A stretch of DNA of 46,368 bases from Bolinopsis microptera (GCF_026151205.1 NW_026971802.1:1-46368); one strand, 5' to 3'; positions 1-12,266 are shown, counted from the stretch's first letter. The notes: generated by a model from the letters alone, not told the origin. Numbers and translations are program-made.

Positions 1-69
1 AGAAAATGAATTGGTACCGTGTTTAAGTTACCTGACAGATACATTTATTGACATAAGGTAAAATGAAGG

Positions 70-75
70 TTTATT
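70..75 (-). promoter_or_regulatory. Polyadenylation signal AATAAA (minus strand)
   Basis: TTTATT on the plus strand reads AATAAA on the minus strand, 19 nt beyond the stop of the small secreted-protein ORF. A second AATAAA lies at 44-49 on the same strand. Both fit 3'-end formation of that gene, but the hexamer is common in AT-rich DNA. Confidence 0.35.
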
Positions 76-93
76 TTAAAAAAAACAAAATAA

Positions 94-363
94 TTATAAA
101 TTTTTAAATTTCTGTTCTTTATCATAATTTCCATCAACCCTGCTTGCTATCTTGACAACATCATAACTTTTAATTACCTTCTTCAGCATTAGATAATTGA
201 AGGTCTGTGGTATTCTGAACAGAGGGTAGCTCTTGGTTGGGGTAACAAACTCAATACAGGGTTCCACCACTACCTTGACAAGGTTTGGGCAGAAGCAAGT
301 TTTATCGTTTGATCCTTCTGAAAACTTGATAGCACTTGCCACCAAAAGACATATCCATAACAT
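94..363 (-). CDS. Small secreted protein, unknown function
   Basis: An 89-residue ORF begins with a typical signal peptide: hydrophobic residues 2-12 (LWICLLVASAI) and a likely cleavage near Ser-Glu-Gly at 15-17. The mature part has three cysteines (23, 25, 36) and a basic, Lys-rich tail. The start codon has A at -3. A polyadenylation hexamer lies about 20 nt past the stop, which fits a real 3' end. I do not recognise the family. The odd cysteine count leaves open that this is a terminal exon of a longer gene or a disulfide-linked dimer. Chance ORF remains possible because the reading frame is short. Confidence 0.42.
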   Translation of the reverse strand: MLWICLLVASAIKFSEGSNDKTCFCPNLVKVVVEPCIEFVTPTKSYPLFRIPQTFNYLMLKKVIKSYDVVKIASRVDGNYDKEQKFKNL

Positions 364-1572
364 TTTTCTGAGTTTGGGATTTTGTTAGATCAATCTTAAC
401 TTCAACATGCTGTATAATACTTTTAATTAAATCTTAATATATTATAACTATGTTAAACTAATTACAACACTACAAATCTTTTACATTTATTGAGAATTAT
501 GTAATGTAACGTGATGGAAATATTTAAACGTGCATATCCTGTCCAAACCAGGATGCACTACACGAAGAATTCGTTGTAAATTTGTTTGAAAAGCATTAAT
601 AACTTCGCTAAGGATTGTAGAATCAAGAAAGAAGAGACATAACATGCGCTGTGTTCCTTGCTAGTGCTTCTATTAACCAGGACTTTTTGATTCTACAGGC
701 CCATTTACTTTCCCCCCGATCAAAAGCATTGTATGTGAATTCATTTTTTATCTAGTCTTAAAATATTTCGTATCAAAGCAGGGAGACAGCCGTCAGAGAC
801 CATCGCTGAAGGAAGACGATTTTTTGAATTTGAAAACCCCCCTGAGATTAGTTTTCAATAGCAAGTATTCATATGTTTATAATTATAAAATATAATTAGT
901 ATGTCACACCTATTTAACTGTTACGTTTGAGTAAGTCGTGCCATGGCCATGGCTAAATCTAACTAGGACCAGTGGTGCCGATTAACATTTAATAGGTGGA
1001 GTCTAAGTGACACAGAATGGAAAATTGTTAAGAAAAGACGGATCAAAACACAGATCCAAGGACAAGGAGACCCCACTGCAGGACCATAGCATGCTATGGC
1101 TGTGCATGGCCCAAAAGGTTACCAGTTGTCCACGGAAACTGTACGTAGCAGTGTCAGAACTAGTTGTGAATTCAGACTATGGCTTGATTGAGTTCTGGGG
1201 TTCTATAGGTAAGATTTGGATAGGTGCCACTGTTGGTACAAGGCGTGACCGAGTGGAAATAATGCTGATAAGGAGTGAGCGGGTTAGGTATATATAATAG
1301 GTATATCAAAATCTATAATAAAAATAGATCCAAAAATAGATCCAAAGATTCACACGGCAGTCAGGGAACTTCCAGACAGGATGCTTTTGAAACAGGTATA
1401 ATTAGCGCTTTTTGTAATTAATTGTATGCAAGGGATGGATGCTGATCAACTAGCTGGTTCAATGCCCCAGCTAGTGTTCCATCTTAGACGACAAACTCCA
1501 CTGTCAAATTATATTTTTAGAAATCCTCCATGACAATTTGACTACAAAAATTTATGAACAAATTTTAGTGTT

Positions 1573-1620
1573 ACATATAGGAGGTATGAGTAGGAGCGGC
1601 GAAAGCTGCAACCTATATGT
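1573..1620. other. Two-level stem-loop with GAAA loop
   Basis: A perfect 9-bp outer stem (ACATATAGG with CCTATATGT) encloses an inner 5-bp stem GCGGC/GCTGC (one G-T pair) closed by a GAAA tetraloop. I looked for a hammerhead core (CTGANGA) and did not find it. It may be a chance fold in AT-rich DNA. Confidence 0.25.
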
Positions 1621-1984
1621 TTATTACGGTTTATATATAGTAGGTCACATAAAAACTTTCAATACTTGGGGCAGAAAGTTGGAATAAATGTTCCAACAGA
1701 GTCTCGAAATCTGCCGATGTTAAAAGCTTTAGTGATTCGTATAAGAAAAAACCTACTCTCATCTATAACAACAGACCCTAATTATACCGTCGACAAATTC
1801 ATATGACAAATTTTTACACTGCAATCATAGTGACGATAACTAAGTATCTTCTATTTCTTTTTTAAATCTGAGGCATATATAATTGAAGTGTCGAAAGGAT
1901 ATTCCCTTTTTTACCACCTTACCATTTCTGATTTGATTCTGCACATGACTGACATGTTTATAAACTGGAGAAGGGGTTTCGCAC

Positions 1985-2081
1985 AGTGGTAGTTTTTATA
2001 AACCCACTTTTAATTTTTATTGACCTATTATACCTAGTGGTAGTTTTACAGACCAATTTAATTTATTAACTTATTATACTT
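1985..2081. repeat. Two-copy imperfect tandem repeat
   Basis: Both units start AGTGGTAGTTTT and end in a TTATTATACCT or TTATTATACTT block. The units span 1985-2035 and 2036-2081 and differ by substitutions and small indels. Confidence 0.5.
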
Positions 2082-2719
2082 AGTATTTATTTTAGGTGAC
2101 TGTAGCACCCGTACTGTTTTACATTTGATAATTGTACAGTTATTGACGGACACATTGACCGAATGTTATTTATATTCTAATTTATATACTAGATATTTTA
2201 TTTATTTCCAACAGGACGACACTTCCTGTTTTTTTCCCTTCTATATTAGTTATCATATCCCTTTGTCAAGAATGTTCTACAAGGACATAGACAGATGATA
2301 CTCATATTAGGCATTCATTATTGCCATCTAAATTATTTCACTTGCATTAGGTGTAGAAATTATTCTCTGGTTACAATTCATTTGTATAGTATGACAGATA
2401 TAAGAAGTTATTTAATTTTGCTTGGCTGTTTGGTTGACAGTTGGGGTTTAGTGGTGGTATGGAATTTGAATTTTATATAATTACACAATGAGGTTGGGGC
2501 ATTTTGCATAGTAAATATTGTTACTACTCCTATATATATCATATTATTTGATTGGTATTCGATTTCTGATTATTTCCCTAGGAATATGATTATTATATCT
2601 CAATTTGGCTTTAGGTAGGGTGCCCCGCTAAAAGAACTGGATTCTTCCAGGAAGCATCCCGTGCACAGAGCATTGGTCTACATATAATATGTAAATTATT
2701 AACCATTCATTCTGTATGT

Positions 2720-4262
2720 GCACGAAAATTTATTTCAATCAATTTAGGGGGACCCAAAATAAAATTTCCCCACCCCCGGGGGTTTGTTTCAATTCCCCGG
2801 CCGGGGTTTTTCAATTTTAAAAAGCCTTTGATGGGCTTTCTTGATAATTGAGAGGGTAAAAAACTGGGTAATCCCTCCCAATGGCAACGAGGACAAAAAG
2901 AGGCCCACAAACCTCACATGCGTCAAAAACCCGGGTTTTTGAAAGTTATGATTTTTGATTTAAAATTTGGGGGAAACTGGCGCGAGGCCCAAGTTTTTTC
3001 TGATAAGGGGGTGAATTTAACCGTAATGCGGAAAAAAAAACTGGTTTTTAATAAAAAAAATTTTAGCGGGTTTAAATTGCAAAAAACAGTTTGAACATTT
3101 TTTAAAAAGCTTTTTGGACTTCTTTAACCGGGTTAAAAAAAAAGGAAAAGATTTGCAGCTACGGGGGAAGGGAAAAAAAAAGTAATAAAACCCAACTTGG
3201 CCCCGGTTTTCCACAAATTTTTTGCACAAAAGGTACAAACTGAAAATTTTGCTTTTTTTGCAGGGGGCGAAAATTATACGAAATTTTGTCTCAAAAACTT
3301 AGGACCACCCTGCAATCGCAAACAAATTTGCGATTTTGTTTAATTTTTTTTTACAACGAGGAAATAGGATAAAACCTGCTCGCTCGCGCTGCTTGTTTTT
3401 ATAATTTGAATTTTGAATGTTTTTTTAAATTTTTTAAATTTTTTTTAACGTTATTTCCCCCCTAGCCCCAAAGTTTACGTTTTAAACCCCAGTTTTGGTT
3501 TTTTTTTCTATTTCTTACGCTATTTACACGGGGGAAAGGGGGAATTTTGTTAAAATAAATTTTTAACTCAGACAGAATGAAAAAAAAGCAAAAAAAGGGG
3601 GGCTTTTTTTTTCGGGAATTTGTATTCTTTGTTGGGGAGAAAAATTGTTAAAAAAAGATTTTTTTTTAAAAAATTTTTCTTTACTAAATTGCAAAAATTT
3701 TAAATCGGGGTTTTTTAAAAATTAAGTTTAAAGGATCGGGAAGGTGGACAAAAAAAGGTCCAATTTTCTTTTGGCACCCAAAAAATTTTTAGAAAGCCCG
3801 GTCCCTTTTAAGGAAACCCGCCTTGCTAATGAAACCCAGAGATTGACTTCGGGGCAGAAAAGGGTTTTTTTTGTCAACGTTTTTAAAAAAAAAAGCACAA
3901 TTTGGGCGGTACCCGGGGTTTTGGGGCCACTACTTATTTGAAACGAATCCAAAAAAAAAAGACTTTTTTTCTAGGGGGTAGAAAGCTGGGAATTTTAAAG
4001 TTTTGGCTGCACAAAAGAAAAGGCCCGGGGTTCCAGATCCCAGTGTCCCCGGGTCTGGGGCCCGCGGGGTGGAAACGTTGCCTTTTGGCAACCTTTAAAA
4101 TTAAGCGCCTTGCCGGTTGGCCCCCCCTTTCCCCTTTTGGTACCCCCCCCCCAAAAAATTGAAAAAATTGGGGATGATAAGAGAAAACCCCCGGTAAAAT
4201 CTCAAAAAAAAAGTGTTTTTTAGAGCAAAATATACCCCCGTTTTTATTCAAATGGGATTTTT

Positions 4263-4317
<55 letters not shown>

Positions 4318-5150
4318 CACAGCGGGTCGGGGGGGGAAATTCATTAACCACTGCTCAAAAGAAAAAATTTTTATGGATCTTTTTGGATTTTTGGTTTCCC
4401 ATTTTTTTCCCCCAAAAAATTTCACATCTGTGTAAAAGTCTTTTAAATTCGACCATCCAAATGGTCGGAGGACTTGTTTTAAAGGTTAAATAAAGGGGGG
4501 GCCCCGGACCTCCCCAAAAAAAAAACCAAAGAATTTCCCTTTGGGGTTTCCCCCTTCTTTCAGTTTTTTCACATTAGTATTTCACGTATTTGTACAGTCC
4601 AACTTTTTGAAAAAAATAAAATCCCGGGTTTTTAGATAAGGATTTTGGTTCCGGTGAAAAAAATTGGCCAAAAGCCGGGTATTTTTTTTGGGGGGTTTAA
4701 TGGGTTTTTTAAATTGGTTAACGCACACAAAAAAAAAAAAATTTAAAAAAATTTTAATTTTAAAAAAAAGGGTTTTTACCTTTTTAAAAAAAAATTTAAA
4801 AATTGGGGTCAAAAGCAACAAAAACGCTTTCAAAAAAAAAACGCGAAATTTTAACTTAGGTCTTTTTGGTTAAAAAGTCTTTGGGTTAAATAAAATTTTA
4901 AAAATTTAAAAAAAAAATTTTTTGAAAAAAATTAATTTGTTTAGTAATTTGGAAATTTTTGGTAAAATTTTAGGGGGGAACACTTTTGGGGGTTTTAAAA
5001 TTTCCACATTACAAAAAAAACCCCCCCAAATAATTTTTTGGGATAGAAATTTTATTATGGGGCCCCCCCCAAGGGAGAGGGGAAGTTTTTCGTTGTTTTT
5101 TTGCTGTGAAAGCTTTTACGGGATTACCGTGCACCTTTTGTTTTTTTTTA
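2720..5150. other. Homopolymer-inflated sequence, content unreadable
   Basis: From about 2720 the texture changes abruptly to back-to-back runs of 3-10 identical bases, including a C52 run, with no sustained frame. Related sequence at 7-9.4 kb has the same texture and can be shown to be distorted LINE coding DNA, so this part is probably also misread sequence. No gene can be supported here. The longest ORFs are low-complexity products of the runs. Confidence 0.6.
4265..4316. repeat. Poly-C run, 52 bases
   Basis: An uninterrupted run of 52 C lies inside the distorted stretch. A glycine-rich ORF reads through it on the minus strand and is an artefact of the run. The length is at the limit of what sequencing can resolve and should not be trusted. 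Confidence 0.8.
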
Positions 5151-5199
5151 GATCATAATTTTGCTGATTTCTACTATGCCCTGGTATTCCCTAAGAGGA

Positions 5200-7500
5200 A
5201 GGGGAAAACAAAGCCCCCCTTTCCCCCTTTTTCCAGTTCCATTTCTACCCATTTTCAACAAAAAACCAAAAACGCTAAGAAGAAACCATAAACACCCCTA
5301 TCGATTTAAGTTGCTTCTTAAATTAGCGCCCCAGGGGGCCCTTTAAAACCCCACACATTGAATTTCCCAAACCATCCCAGCACCCCCAACAGAGAAAAAG
5401 AGGAAATTTTCCCGGGAAAACCCAGTCACTGAAACGTCGGGGAAAAACTAGACTGGCCAAGGGGGTGGCAGTTTTGGCATCGAAACGGCGTGGGCCTTAA
5501 AAGGGGAAACAAAATAGTGGGGTTGTCAAAGGGGGGGATTTTTTTTTTTTTACAAAGGGGGGTTTTTCCCCCTTTTTTTTTGGGGGGTATTCACCAAAAT
5601 TTGGGGGGGGGTTTTTTCCTTTTTTGATTTCCAACCAAATTCCCCTTCCCTTTTTTACACCTTGCAAAACCCCCAACTTTTAAAACCACTACACCCGCAA
5701 ACCGGAACCCGGGAAAAAAGGCACCCCTTTAAACACAACTAGAACCCCTTACCAATTGTTGCAAGCCATTTAAAGGATTTTAAACTTTTTTTAATTAAAG
5801 TAAAAAGAATTGACACACGGGCCCCAATTTTGCCCCAACCCGCCTTAACCCCACCTCCTCCAAAAAGACCACCCCTTTAAAACCCTTTAAGACCCCAGAT
5901 ATAAAGCTCCTTTCAGACCGTTGGCCACCCCCCGGGGGAAAAAAAATTCACTCCCACCACCCCTAAACCCACAATTGAAAACCTCAAAACGGCCTTCAAA
6001 CTCTTGACAAAACTTTACAACCCCCCCCAAAAACCCTAAATAATTAAACCTAAAACAGCAAGCCCACTTCCCTTTAAACGACATGCCACCTCACCAACAT
6101 CGATCAATCTGACAAGTCCTTGAAGGGGTGTAAACAAGAGTCGGGAAGGGTATGAACCCGGAGCTGAAGCAAATCAAAAGAAAATTCGCAGCTTTCCTCA
6201 GAGCCCTTTTGACCCTCCCGGTTAAAAAGGGAGCTCAACACCCAGGTTGTAACCCAGCTGCCCCCCACCCCTCTCCCCCCTGTCTCTAAACACCCCTCTG
6301 GGTTTTTAAATTTGATAAAGGAAGCAGAGAAGGGAAATCCATAAAAATGTTTAAATTAATCGCACATCTGGTTAAATAATGAAAAGGGGCATTGTTTGGG
6401 GGCTTTTGGGGGAAAGATCTCATTTCCACGGCAAAAAATCATCACCCCACCCGACCAACTGCCGGCCCCAACCCAATCACTCATAAACAACGAACAATGA
6501 TCACCCAAATTTCCCCCCAAATTGTCCAACCCCTTTCTAATCAATGGGGAATGAGGGTCCCCTTAAAAAAAAAGCTTTCCTTTCCCACAACACCAGAAAA
6601 ACGAACCCCCTTTCCCACCCTGACTCATCGTACCACACTTTCACAAGGTCCCCCTTTGGAAACGTCACTTTCACAAGACTGGCCCCACGGGAACCCTATC
6701 ACAACCATTCTTGTCCACCACAAACATAAAACCTAGGGCCCAGGGCAAGTCGGTTTTGTACGAACACAAAATTAAACCCCCCGGGATCTGGGAAGACCCC
6801 GGTGTCCGATACTCTGTGACCCTCAGATTTTGTTAGGTTTTTTTAAACCCCGGCCCTCTCATGATCAGGGGGATTGAACACGGGTAAAATTTAAATTTGG
6901 CCGGACCCCAAAGGGGGTTTTTCCTTGGGGTTTTTTTTTTTCCCCTGGAAAACAAGCCCTTCGCACCTATTTAGACCACTTTTGACCCAATTGGGAATCC
7001 GCGGACAAAAACCCGTCATTCCTGCGGACTAAATTTGGAATTTTGGCGGGGTTAAGTCAAACCCATCGGGAAAACAAACAAGTGTTCAATAAATTTCCTA
7101 AAAAATTGCTAAAAATTCAAGCTTTTCAATAAAAAAAAAATGTTTTTATTTATGTCCCGCTCCCAACTAAAATTTTGTTTTAAAAATAAAGAGCCCCAAT
7201 TTTTTTTAAAAAATTTTAACCCCAAACCCCAGTTTTCCCCCTTTAAATTTTGGGTTGTGAGTTTGGTAGAAGGGTTCCAATTTTTTGCTGAGGGAGAACG
7301 GGCTATTAAGCCAAAAACTTGTCAAAAGGGACAAATTCCAAAAACCCTGTTTAATTACCCTTCAATTGGGGGGGGGTTTTGCAAAGTTTAAAGAAATTTT
7401 TTTTTAAAAAAATAAATTCTTCTTAGATTTAAAGGGTGGTCGAGGCACGCAGGCTGGACGGGGGGGGAATCAGGGGGGACCCCACATTTTTTCGGGGGTT
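5200..7500 (+). pseudogene. LINE copy 1 ORF1 (AlkB-SGNH), frame-broken
   Basis: There is no continuous frame, but several blocks align with ORF1 of the open LINE. Around 6600-6690 the frame reads an HPDSS segment followed by a GNVTF strand, in the place of the dioxygenase HxD region. Bases 6806-6829 read RYSVTLRF, matching RYSFTFRS, which carries the two 2-oxoglutarate-binding arginines. Bases 6868-6900 match the SGNH nucleophile block (GDSN-type), followed by KFGRTPKG against KFGEDHKR. Bases 7140-7170 fit the FLCPLLPT strand, and 7351-7386 fit the DYLHLN block with its catalytic Asp and His. The PHD finger could not be located with certainty. The role would be that of a LINE ORF1 protein, which binds element RNA. 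Breaks are probably a mix of sequencing error and decay. Confidence 0.6.
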
Positions 7501-7599
7501 TTATAACGAAAGCCCCTTTTCCTGCTGTAAACGAAACCCGGGTGCCCGGGAACGGGCTCCCAAAACCCGAAAATGTTTTACTCAAACAAAAGAGGTTTG

Positions 7600-10500
7600 A
7601 AAAACACGCTGAAAGGGTACTGGGTTGGGCCAAGCCATATTTCGAGTGTTCCGAAAAAAAACCATGAAACCCTCACCCATAAATGCTACAAATTTTGGGC
7701 CCAATACCGATTTATGGGGTAACTTTTTTCCTGAAAATACATGTTTTAAATTTGCTTTTAAAAACGTCCAACCCGTTAAAAATGATATCTCCGAGAAAAA
7801 TCGACTAGCATACGATAACTAAGTTTCTCGAAAATTTTTAAAATTTTTTGTTTTTTCTTAAAAAAAGTTTTTTTTAAATCAAACCTGAAATTTTAAAAAC
7901 CAAAGGGCCCAAAATGTAAAATGAGGGTTTCAAAACTTAAAAGGGTAAAAAAAAAGAAATTTTTTTGGAACTATGTGAAATAGATCTTCGCCGTTTAAAA
8001 AAAAAAATTTTTTCCCAAAATTTTGCATTTTGTTTGAAACCCAAAATGAAGGACCTGAATTAAGTATTTGTATAAATTTAAAACCGAATCCAATAGTTTT
8101 TCCCAAACCCACCCTTTCGAAAAGGAAAAAGAAGGGCAGGAAAGTTGAAATTTTTTTCCCCGGGTTCATAAATGCAAAAAAACGAAAATTACCCCCCTCC
8201 TATGAAGTGAAAACCAAAAAATTCCAAATTTTTAAGATTCAACAATGGAAACTAAAGCCCCTTTGGGTTGGATTTTTTTAAAACCGCCCTCCAAATGGCA
8301 ATTTTGCCCTTTAAAGCGCTAAGTGAATTAGCCGCCCTCTGGAAAAAAGCCCCCCCCAGAAAACTGGGATATAGGGGGCCCTTTTTTAAAAATTCAATTT
8401 TCAGGGCGACAGAACAAGGTTGCTTAAATAAAAACAGGGTTCTTTACAGTCGAGGGCTTCTATCCCCCCATTTCGGAAATGCCCCCTAAAAACCCGGCGG
8501 TTTTCCCCTTCTTTGCATCGAAAAACCATCTTTTCCAAAGGTTTTTTAGAAAACCCTTTTTAAAAATTTTGGGCACTTTCCCAAAGGGAAAAAAATCCCA
8601 CTTTCATAACCCCAAAATTCTTAGAAACTAAACCCAAAACCTTGCCCAAACATTGAAAGATTAAGTATAAACCATTTTTAAGACTACTTTTAAACTCTAA
8701 CGTAGAAAAATTTCCCAACCGAAAAAACAAATCCAAAAGTTTGTAACACTGTAAAAAATTTTTTTGATCCCTTTGCTGAACTTTTTAACGTTGTTTTTGC
8801 CCAAATGTTTCAAGTTAAAAACCCCCCAAATTAAAAAAAACCACTATGCAAAAAAAAACCCAGGGAAATTTACCCCCAAAGCAATTATAATTTTAAATTT
8901 AAATCACTGTCACGAAATAAAACAAAAAGGGTTTCAAAGTCCCCAAAGTCAAGTGCAATCTAGGAAAACGACACAAAAGGGGGCTTCTGTCATTTCGCAT
9001 TTATGAAACAAAAACGCAGTGAGTACTTAACTTTTTAAATATTTTTAGAAAAGAACTCAAAGATTAACTTTAAAAAAGGTTTCAAATTTTCGAAAAATTT
9101 TGGGTAAATTTTTTTTGAATTTTTAAAGGGTTTGAAGTAAAAAAAAGGCAACTAATCAAAAAGAAACGCGGAAAAAAGGGGAAACCCAGAAATTTAAACC
9201 CCCCCCGGTTTTGTTATTAAAAATTTAGAAAATAAAAAACCGTAGAATTATAGCAAACAAAAAAATTTTTTTTTAAAAAAATTACTTGTATTTTCTTCCC
9301 CCAAAGGGTTGAAGAACCCTTCAAAACAACCGGCCAAATTGACAAAAGTCCCAATTCAATGTTTTACGGACAAACATTCCCAAAGGGGAAAATTCCCTCA
9401 AGTATATTTCTCAGCGATTGTACACCAGAAGAAATAGAGAAAATCATTAGCGAACTCAAGAATGGAAAAGCTAGTGACATCCCTATTCACGTCATCAGAA
9501 CGAACGGTCTAAGATTATAAGCCCACTCCTGTCAGTATTATTTAATGAACACATGAGAAATGGAACTTTTCCAGACCGACGTGAAAATTGGTAAAATTAG
9601 CCCGATATACAAAAAAGACGGTACAGAATATCTCGAAAACTATAGGCCAGTATCTACCCTAGCTGTGTCGGAAAGTTATTTGAGAAAGTAATCTACTCCC
9701 GTTTGTACAGTTTTCTTGTTTCGCAGAACGTTTTGTTTGAGAACCAGTTGGTTTTGGGAAGAGTCACTCAACTAACCACGCCCTTAATTACTCAGGTTGA
9801 CTATGTAAACTCCCATATAAAGGAAAAGCAACATGTATTAGGTATCTTTAATCGACTTATCAAAGGCATTTGACACTATCAGTCACGATAAACTTCTCAT
9901 AAAACTTGACAAATATGGTATAAGAGGTAACGCAAACGAGCTTATTGGAAGTTACCTATCTAACAGACAGCAGTACGTTTCAGTTTTAGGGTGAGGAATC
10001 TGATAAACTCCCTGTTATTTGTGGAGTACCACAAGGTAGTGTTTTAGGACCGCTACTGTTTATAATTTACATAAACGATATCTATAACTCATCAGACCTA
10101 GGAAAATTTATACTTTTCGCTGATGACACCAATATATTTGTAGTCGACAAATCTGTCCAGAATCTCTACCAAAAGCTAATACTATAATGAATTCTGTTTA
10201 CAATTATATGAAATGCAATCTTCTCCACATTAACATCAAGAAAAGCTGTTACATTCACTTTACACCAGGAAAGAAGGAGGATGTAACTAGTAGTAGTAGT
10301 AATAGTAATGATCTTATTTTAACGTTGAATAACACAGTCATTAAACGTGTTGATGAAACTAAATTCCTCGGCGTTATTATAGATAAAAACCTTAACTGGA
10401 AACCTCATACTGCATATCTTAGTTCTAAAATTAAAGTGTGAAGTCGGTAAACTCTGCCGTATGAGAAGATTTATACCTAAAGAGCTGTATAAAGACCTCT

Positions 10501-11073
10501 ACACACCCTCTTCGAATCTCATCTAGGATATGGATCTCAGTGTGGGGAGGCATATCGAACAATAGGCTTGAACCAATATTAAAAATTCAAAAAAAGTGCA
10601 CTCGTATTCTATTTGGTGATCAAGAGGCATACAGTAATAAGTTCAAAACATGTGCTAGAACCCGCCCAATTGGATCCCAAAAACTTGGAGCCGACTTCTA
10701 TAAACGAGAATCAAGTAAACCCCTTCTCAGCAGAAACAAAATACTCTGCGTGCATAATTTGTATAAGTACCACTGTCTACTTGAAATGTTTAAAATAATC
10801 AAACTTCACACTCCAATACCGATGTACAATTTATTTCAAAAGTCACCCCGACGTGATAACTACTTTATTAACCCCGCTGCAACCAATTTGTTTGTATATA
10901 AAACCTCGAATATGTGGAATAAATTCCTTAAACCCTCTAGTAAGATTGACTTCTCGTCCTCAATTGCACTTGTTAAAGGTCGCATTAAAACTATGCTACT
11001 CAATGCTCAAAAAGCTGGAAACACTGATGAATGGTCAGAACTCAACTTTGATGGAAATGACATGTGCCTATAA
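7600..11073 (+). pseudogene. LINE copy 1 ORF2 (endonuclease-reverse transcriptase), frame-broken
   Basis: The endonuclease appears in pieces: the AETN-region match at 8040-8085, the KALSEL helix at about 8317, and the block around the Asp-Asn catalytic strand to about 8560. The NHCHE linker is at 8902-8916. The segment matching WELINKIRGK lies near 9150, and the NRRIIAN block at 9240-9260 is followed by a run of A and T where NKYF should be. Reverse transcriptase follows: NGKASDIP at about 9460, the SKAFDT motif near 9860, [12 protein letters not shown] near 10025 and the catalytic LFADDTN at about 10115. The stretch 10540-11073 is open for 177 codons and holds the conserved C-terminal domain with SPRRDNYF. 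Frameshifts near 9500, 9578, 9845, 9990 and 10435 break the frame. The protein would nick target DNA and prime reverse transcription there. Confidence 0.75.
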
Positions 11074-12151
11074 TTAAGAACACACAAACTAGTCCATATA
11101 GATTTCATACTACACACACAAAATAACACACACAATACACACCACAGTCAAACATAGAAACTATATATTCACACATATAACACAGAACACTGATCACCTC
11201 ATCCGCTTTACACTGGTGTCTGGACTTGTCTGGAGTGTCCGTCTGGAACGTGGGACGGACTCACAAATATATTGTGTAAACGTAGCGCGCGAAACTTAAA
11301 TATTGTATAACTCTATCATTTCATTACCCAGCGTGATTTACCGCGCCAGCTAGAATACTGAAATGAAGCCGCGCTATATCCGTGAACCTACAGTGCAGTG
11401 ACTTATATTTTATATTTTGTATCTCTTACTACGTAACGCGAAATTAAGTTGTATCACACTCCCGGTTTTGGACCCCAATGTTAACCTTGCAGCAACTGTG
11501 TCAGCCCAATATACTCTAGAAGTATGATCACACTTATTTTAATGAACAAAAGACCCATAATTAATATAATCAGATACTCGTCAACAGCAGCAGTTTCCTT
11601 ACGTGTGATGTGTTGTCCTTCTCCTTTCTGTGTCCCCGTCGTTTTGTTTTGTGAAATGTATTGTAGTAGTGTTTTAATATTTAAATCGAACGCAACTCAA
11701 TAGTTAATAATAACAAACACAAATACTATTTTAAATAATTGATTAATATCGATTTATATACGAACCAACATTAATTATTCTTTAATAACCTTTTATATAT
11801 GTGTTAAACGATCCAGGGCATATCCAAAATTCGATAATGAACTTCATATATTATTAGTGCAGCGTCATGCTGATAAATATTCTGGGAATCAATCCACCCA
11901 ATCATGGCGATAACATATTTTTGTGCTTGGCCGGTTTTAGGTTTGAGTTTGTGCTCCAAAAGTGGTAAATCGGGTGCTAGTAAAGCTCTTGCAGGCAACT
12001 GGCTCCTTTTGCCAGCTGCTTTTGGTTTAAGCGCTGACTCACATTTGGAACTGGCACTGGTATAATTGTAATATCCTACGAAGTCAGCATGCTATATTAT
12101 TTTGCAAAACTCGTTTAATATCTTGACAATATTTAAAGTTTATGGTTTTAG

Positions 12152-12266
12152 GTTTAGGCGCGGCGCACGCACCGCTTATATGTTAAGCTCATTCAGCTTC
12201 TGTTTTCAGCGCTGTGTTGCTACACACTGTATAGCATGTGGGTCAAGCGCGGTGCCGCGCCTAAAC
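12152..12266. repeat. Inverted repeat with GC-rich 13-bp arms
   Basis: The arms GTTTAGGCGCGGC (12152-12164) and GCCGCGCCTAAAC (12254-12266) are perfect inverted copies about 90 bp apart. This could be the remnant of a small foldback transposon. No target duplication is evident. Confidence 0.45.

Larger units (their letters stand above)
364..2719. other. AT-rich intergenic sequence without recognisable genes
   Basis: No ORF here resembles a known protein. The longest, 96 codons at 1007-1297 on the plus strand, has no recognisable domain, signal peptide or splice context. The stretch holds one stem-loop (1573-1620) and one two-copy tandem repeat (1985-2081). Otherwise I see nothing. Confidence 0.5.
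5150..11073 (+). mobile_element. LINE copy 1 (PHD-AlkB-SGNH / APE-RT family), damaged
   Basis: This is a plus-strand non-LTR retrotransposon of the same family as the open LINE at 22323-27841. Peptide blocks match that LINE in the right order across the stretch: AlkB block near 6600-6830, SGNH block 6868-7386, endonuclease 8040-8560, linker 8800-9290, reverse transcriptase 9390-10180 and C-terminal domain to the stop at 11073. Up to about 9390 the DNA is peppered with homopolymer expansions and substitutions. From 9390 to about 10540 only scattered one-base indels remain, and beyond that it is open. The 5' limit near 5150 is estimated from ORF1 length and a Lys-rich block at about 5270 resembling the segment before the PHD finger. 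Much of the damage is probably sequencing error, so whether the copy is intact in the animal cannot be told. Confidence 0.7.

Noticed and set aside
1007-1297. 96-codon plus-strand ORF
   Set aside because: No domain, signal or splice support; composition is unremarkable.
3934-4425. Minus-strand ORF with a long glycine run
   Set aside because: It is produced by the C52 homopolymer inside the distorted patch; the flanks have no protein-like composition.
10187-11077. Several separate small genes at the end of LINE copy 1
   Set aside because: All are pieces or alternate frames of the same frame-broken reverse transcriptase.
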